The notes under the pieces are model-generated. The model did no database searches. It was not told where the DNA came from and saw nothing but the letters and a program-made list of their open reading frames with translations. Shown one piece after another: positions 59,490-64,000 of a stretch of 64,000 nt of DNA (positions are counted from its first letter, which is position 1; each line of letters opens with the position of its first letter). The stretch covers positions 670,405 through 734,404 of the forward strand of contig LNAC01000856.1 in assembly GCA_002007465.1 (NCBI GenBank), read 5' to 3'. This stretch comes from Ailurus styani (Eukaryota > Chordata > Mammalia > Carnivora > Ailuridae). The position numbers and the translations under genes were made by a program.

Positions 59490-62400
59490 ATTCTCTGACC
59501 CTACGTATCATACAGCAGTGTTAGCTATAGTCATCATAGTGTATATTACACCCTAGTACTTATTAATTTTATAACTGGAAGTTTGTGCCTTTTGACTACT
59601 TTCCTCCAATTCCTCTTCCCCCTGCCTTCTACCTCTGGTAACCACAGTCTGATCTCCTTTCTATGAGGTGTTTTTATTGTTGTTGTTTTGTTTCTATTTA
59701 TTTTTTTTTATTTTTTATTTTTTTATATTCTACATAAGTGATATCATACTGCTTGTCTTTCTCTTAGTTATTTCGCTCAACATAATGCCTACAAGATTCA
59801 CTCATATTGTCACAAATGATAAGAATTTCTCATTTTCATGGCTGAATAATATTCTACTGTGTATATTTACCACAACTTTTTTTTCTATTCATCCATCAGT
59901 GAACACTTAGGTTGTTTCCATGTCTTGGTTATTGCAAATAATGCAATATATATTGCTATATATAGCCAGCATTTGTTCTCTTTTTTCTTTTTGATGATGA
60001 CCATTTAAAAGGCTTGAGATGATATCTCATTGTGGGTTTAATTGGCATTTCCCTAATGACTAGTGTTATCGAACATCTTTTCACATATCTGTTGGTCTTT
60101 TATATATCGTCCTTGGAAAAATATCTAGAAAGGTTCTTTGCCCTTTATTTAATTGGGTAGTTTTTTATTTTTTGCTATTGAGTTGCATGAATGTTTTATG
60201 TATATTTTGGATATTAACCCCCTATCAGATATATGGTTTACAAATATTTTTTCTTATTCTATAGGTTTTCTTTTCACTTTGTCAGTGGTTTCTTTTGCTT
60301 TGTAGAAGCTGCTAGGTTTGATGTAGTCTCATTTATTTTTTATTTTGTTGTTTGTACTTTAGGTATGATAACCAAAATCTCCTTACCAAGATTCATGTTA
60401 AGGATCTTAATTCCTAAGTTTTCTTTAAGGAGTTTCATGGCTTCAACCCTCACATCTAAGGCTTTAATCCATTTTAAGTGAATGTTTTATGAGTGGTGCA
60501 TGATATGGGTTCAGTTTCAATCTCCTATGTGTGAATATTCACTTACCCAGCCATTTATTGAAAAGACTGTCTTTTCTGCATTGAGCACTTCCACTCCCTT
60601 GCCAAATACTAATTAATTGTATGTTTATTTCTGGGTTTATTTCTGTGTTCTTGATTCTGTTCTATTTGTCTATTTCTCTGTTTTTATGCAAGTATCATAC
60701 TGTTTTGATGATATCTTTATATACAAGTTGAAATCAGAAAGTGTGATGTCTCCTGCTTTATTTTTCTTTCTCAGGATTTCTTTGAATATTTGGGGGTCTT
60801 TTATAGTTTTTAGGAGTAATTTTTCTACTTCTGTAAAAAATGCTGTTGGAATTCTGATAGAAATTGCATTGAATCTACAGATGGTTTTTGGTAGTATTGT
60901 CATTTTAACAATATTAATTTTTTTCTAATCCATGAATACAGGATAGCTTTCCATTTATTTGTATCTTCTTTAATTTCTTTCACTAGTGTCTTGCAGGTTT
61001 CAGTGTAGAGATGTTTCACCCTCTTAATCAATTTATTCCTAAGCATTTTATTGTTTTTATGCTTTTGGATAGATTTATTTCTTTTTCAGAAAATTCATTG
61101 TTACTGTACAGAAATGGTACTGATTTTTGTATGTTAGCTTTGTATCCTGCAACTTTACTGAAATTATTGAAGAGATATAACAATATTTTTGGTTCCATCT
61201 CTAGGAATTTTCTGTATATAAAATCATGTTATGTACAAATAGAGACAATTTTACTTCTTCCTTTCCAATTCTGACACCTTTTAATTCTTTTTCTTGTCTG
61301 ATTGTTCTAGCTAGGACTTCTAGTATTATGTTGAAAAGAAGTGGTAAGAGTGGGCACTCTTGCCTTGTTCCTGATCTTAGAAGACAAACTCAATTTTTCA
61401 TCATCAGATAGGTTGTTAGCTATGGGCTTGCTATATGTCCTTTATTATATTGAGATATGCTCCTTCTATACCTAATTTGTTAAGAGTTTTCATGATGACT
61501 GGAAATTTGTCAATTTTTTTGCATCTATTTGGATGCTTATATGATTCTTTTCTTTCATTGTATTAATACGATGCATCACATTCATTGATTTGTATATGCT
61601 GAACCATCACTGCATTCTAGGAATAAATATCACTTGATAATGGTGAATGATACTTTTAACGTGCTGCTCAATTTGGTTTGCTAATAATTACCAAAAATTT
61701 TTGCATCTATATTCATCAGGGATATTGGCCTGTAGTTTTGCTTTCTATTAGCATCTTATTGATGTTTTGGTATCAGGATAATGCTGGCTTCATAAAATGT
61801 GTATAGGAGTATTCCCTCCTCTTCAATTTCTCAGAAGAGTTCGAGAAGTAGTGTTAATTCTTTAAAAGTTTGGTAAAAGTCACCAGGTAAGCTTAAAAGT
61901 CTTGAACTTTTCTTTGTTGGATATTTTTGATTACTGAGTCAAACAGCTTACTAGTAATTTATTCCTTCAGATTTTCTATTTCTTCCTGATTCAATCTGGG
62001 TAAGTTGTATGTCTCTAAAAGTTTTTCTATTTATTCTTGATTGTCTACTTTGCTGGCATATTATAGTTTTTCATAGTAAGCTCTTATGATTCTTTGAATT
62101 TCTGTGATATCAGTTGTAATGTCTCCTTTTCATTTATAATTTTGTTGATTTGGACGTTTTTTCTTTTTTCCTTGGTTAGTTTAGCTAATGGTTTATCAAT
62201 CTTATCTTTTCAAAGGCTTTACTCTTATTTTGGCTAATCTTTTATATTGTTTTTCTGTTATCTATTTCATTTATTTCTGTTCTAATCTTTATTATTTCAT
62301 TTATTCTGCTAATTTCAGGCTCTTTTTTTCTTTTTCAGGCTCAATTTTTCTTTTTCTAGTTTTTTAAGGGATAGAGTTAGGCTGTTCCCTGGGGATCTTT

Positions 62401-62890
62401 CTTGCTTCTAAATGTAGGTGTTTATTGCTATGAAATTCCTTCTTCCCTGCTTTGCTGTATGCTAAAAGTTCTGGTATGTTGTGTTTTCCATTTTTGTTTT
62501 CCTCAAAAAACTTTTATTTCCCTTTAGATTCTCTTTGATCCATTGGTTGTTCAGGGGAGTGTTGTTTAATTTCCATGTATTCATGAGTTTCATAGTTTTC
62601 ATTTTGTTGTTTATTTCTAATTTCATGCCATCATGGTGAGAGAAGATACCTGATATGATTTCAATCTTCTTGAATTAGCTAAGACTAGTTTTGTGGCTTA
62701 ACATGTAGTATATCCTAGAAAATGTTCCATGTATGTTTGAAAGAACACATATTCGGCTAATGTTGGATGGAATGTTCTGTATATGTCAGGTTCATTTGAT
62801 CTACAGTATTGTTCAAACCTGCTGTTTCCTTATTGATTCTATGTCTAGATGATTTATCCGTTACTAAGCATGGGACATTAAAATCCCCAA
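59490..62890 (-). mobile_element. Old LINE-1 (L1M-like), reverse
   Basis: Antisense order is continuous: 3' UTR (TAGCTATAGTCATCATAGTG; ACTCATATTGTCACAAATGA), ORF2 C-terminus (60000-61000), RT (61000-62200), and endonuclease region to 62890 (TAAGCATGGGACATTAAAAT). A reverse frame at 60903-60670 reads [20 protein letters not shown], an L1 ORF2 match. No SINE interrupts it. The RT active site, read from 61239 to 61228, is F-V-H-N in place of FADD, so both catalytic Asp are lost. Confidence 0.88.
60670..60903 (-). pseudogene. L1 ORF2 fragment downstream of the RT domain
   Basis: A 77-residue open stretch, with [20 protein letters not shown] and [14 protein letters not shown], matching the segment just C-terminal to the RT core in ORF2p. 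Flanking frames are broken. Confidence 0.8.
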
Positions 62891-62891
62891 A

Positions 62892-63960
62892 CCAGGAGGA
62901 GCGGCAAGATGGTGGAGGAGTAGGAGACTGATTATCATCAGGTTCCAGGAATTCACCCAGATAGCTATCAAACTATTCTGAACACCTACAAATTCTACCT
63001 GAGATCAAAGAGAAGAAGAGCAGCAATTCTAGGAGCAGAAAATTGACCACTTTCTGGAAGGTAGGACGTGCGGAGAAGTGAATCTGAGGTGATGGGAAGA
63101 TAGACCCTGGGGGGGAGGGGCTGGCTGCTGGCAAGGGAGCAAGCAGCGGAGCACAGACTCGGAACTGTTATAAGTCGGCTCCACTGAGGGACGTTGCCCC
63201 AGAGGCCAAGCGGTGGGTGAAGCCCTCGTGGGGACAGTGTGGTCTCAGGACCCATGGGGACACAAAAAGTCCAGGGGTGTCTGAGCACGACCGAGCTTCC
63301 AGGTATCAGAGAGAAGCCGGTGGGAGAGACGGAGCTGAGCTGAGGTGTCTCTCAGCTCGGGGTTACCTTGGGCTGATATCTAAAGCCCAGCCGGTCCATG
63401 GCTCTGTGAGTGGGGACCCAACGGGTGGCAGACACGGAGAGACTCACCTTCCTCCTCCGGGAGCAGCAGCGCGAGAGCGGCTGCAGGATCTGCCGTGTTT
63501 GGAGATTCTAAACAGGGCCACGCCAAAGACAGAGATGCTTGGTCACAGGCCGGGTGAGCTCGGAGAGCGGCCGGAGACCAGGAGACGGGAGAGGCAGCTT
63601 TTCTCTGAGGCACACTGAGGACTGAGGCCCCAAGCTGTCAGGTCCTCCGGGTCAGAGACTGGGAGCCGCCATTTTCAGTCCCGTCCTCCAACAAGGTACG
63701 GAAAGCGTTCAGGGAAAAAAACTCCCTAGAGCGAACCCAAGCTGATTACTTAGCCTGGCCCCTGGCGAGGGTGGTGGGAATCCGCCTTGGGGAGAGACAC
63801 TTGAGAATCACAGCAACAGGCCCCTCCTCCAGAAGACCAGGAAAAAAAAAAACATCCAAAGTCAAGTTCAAGATTGCTGAGAATTGTGGAACTCCGGAAC
63901 CAAGGGAAAGGAACACAGACAATTCATGGCTTTTTCCCCATGATTCTTCAGTCGTTCAAA
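62892..63960 (+). promoter_or_regulatory. CpG-rich L1 5' UTR promoter, probable
   Basis: CAAGATGGTGG at 62905-62915 matches the YY1-type site at the tip of L1 promoters, and GAGCCGCCATTTTCAG at about 63664-63679 holds a second, reversed one. CpG dinucleotides are frequent (for example 63466-63490 and 63550-63580), unlike the CpG-poor rest of the window. In carnivorans and other mammals this segment drives L1 transcription. The 133- and 97-codon ORFs inside are not L1 ORFs. Confidence 0.65.
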
Positions 63961-64000
63961 GTTAAATTCATTGAATTTTTCTTTTTTCTTTGAATTTTTT
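62892..64000 (+). mobile_element. Young-looking LINE-1, forward; 5' UTR runs off window
   Basis: It begins near 62892 with AGGAGGAGCGGCAAGATGG and shows a long G+C- and CpG-rich 5' UTR, ending in AACTCCGGAACCAAGGG and a T/A-rich stretch at the window edge. No decay such as TSD-breaking indels or inserted SINEs is visible in this segment. It inserted into the old reverse L1 (left flank TAAAATCCCCAAACC). ORF1 and ORF2 would lie to the right, unseen, so coding potential is unknown. Confidence 0.85.

Noticed and set aside
63217..63618. 133-codon ORF at the right edge
   Set aside because: Inside the CpG-rich L1 5' UTR; no conserved motif. Stops are rare in G+C-rich DNA.
1..64000. A novel multi-gene system
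   Set aside because: No cluster of non-transposon ORFs, no operon-like spacing and no conserved enzyme motif outside L1. The window is best explained as eukaryotic repeat-rich non-coding DNA.

Overview
The window is non-coding, AT-rich mammalian nuclear DNA made largely of interspersed repeats. No host protein-coding exon, functional tRNA or rRNA gene, CRISPR array or bacterial/viral operon could be supported. All recognisable protein similarity belongs to LINE-1 (L1) remnants. The diagnostic element is the tRNA-Lys-derived carnivoran SINE (CAN-SINE/SINEC): head GCGCCTGGGTGGCTCAGT, a CT-rich middle, and an AAATAAATAAATAAAATC tail. About 29 copies are present, in both orientations. Their number, and the common CTGCCTACTTGTGATCTC subtype, point to a caniform carnivoran, most likely a mustelid (inference; the species is not proven).

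Layout. 1-3.66 kb: a SINE, then the 5' half of a reverse-strand L1 (endonuclease region, ORF1, long 5' UTR). 3.66-5.45 kb: mostly unique. 5.45-12.0 kb: an old reverse-strand L1 carrying ten CAN-SINEs, one of them inside another. 12.09-15.51 kb: a forward L1 with both ends present but its middle missing. 15.5-17.7 kb: unique. 17.7-19.8 kb: two L1 3' ends tail to tail. 19.8-33.05 kb: unique DNA with an LTR, MER5A-type hAT elements, MIR/L2, a long ancient repeat split by a SINE, and scattered SINEs. 33.06-40.93 kb: a 5'-truncated L1 split by an almost complete 6.3-kb L1. 40.9-57.5 kb: repeat-poor, with MIRs, two MaLR-like LTRs, microsatellites and two L1 3' ends. 59.5-62.89 kb: an old reverse L1. 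62.89-64 kb: the CpG-rich 5' UTR of a young-looking forward L1 that runs off the window.

Nothing here works as a gene set. The window reads as an intergenic or deep-intronic record of successive retrotransposition. Relative ages can be read from nesting: MIR, L2, MER and old L1 are oldest; L1 copies with 5' UTRs and CAN-SINEs came later; the youngest-looking items are SINEs with perfect 15-19 bp target-site duplications (TSDs) and the L1 at the right edge. The observations most worth checking are a U6-snRNA-like fragment inside an L1 with a 15-bp flanking duplication, the L1-in-L1 nest, the internally deleted L1 with matching TSDs, two tail-only micro-insertions, and the right-edge L1 promoter. 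I found no convincing new biological system.
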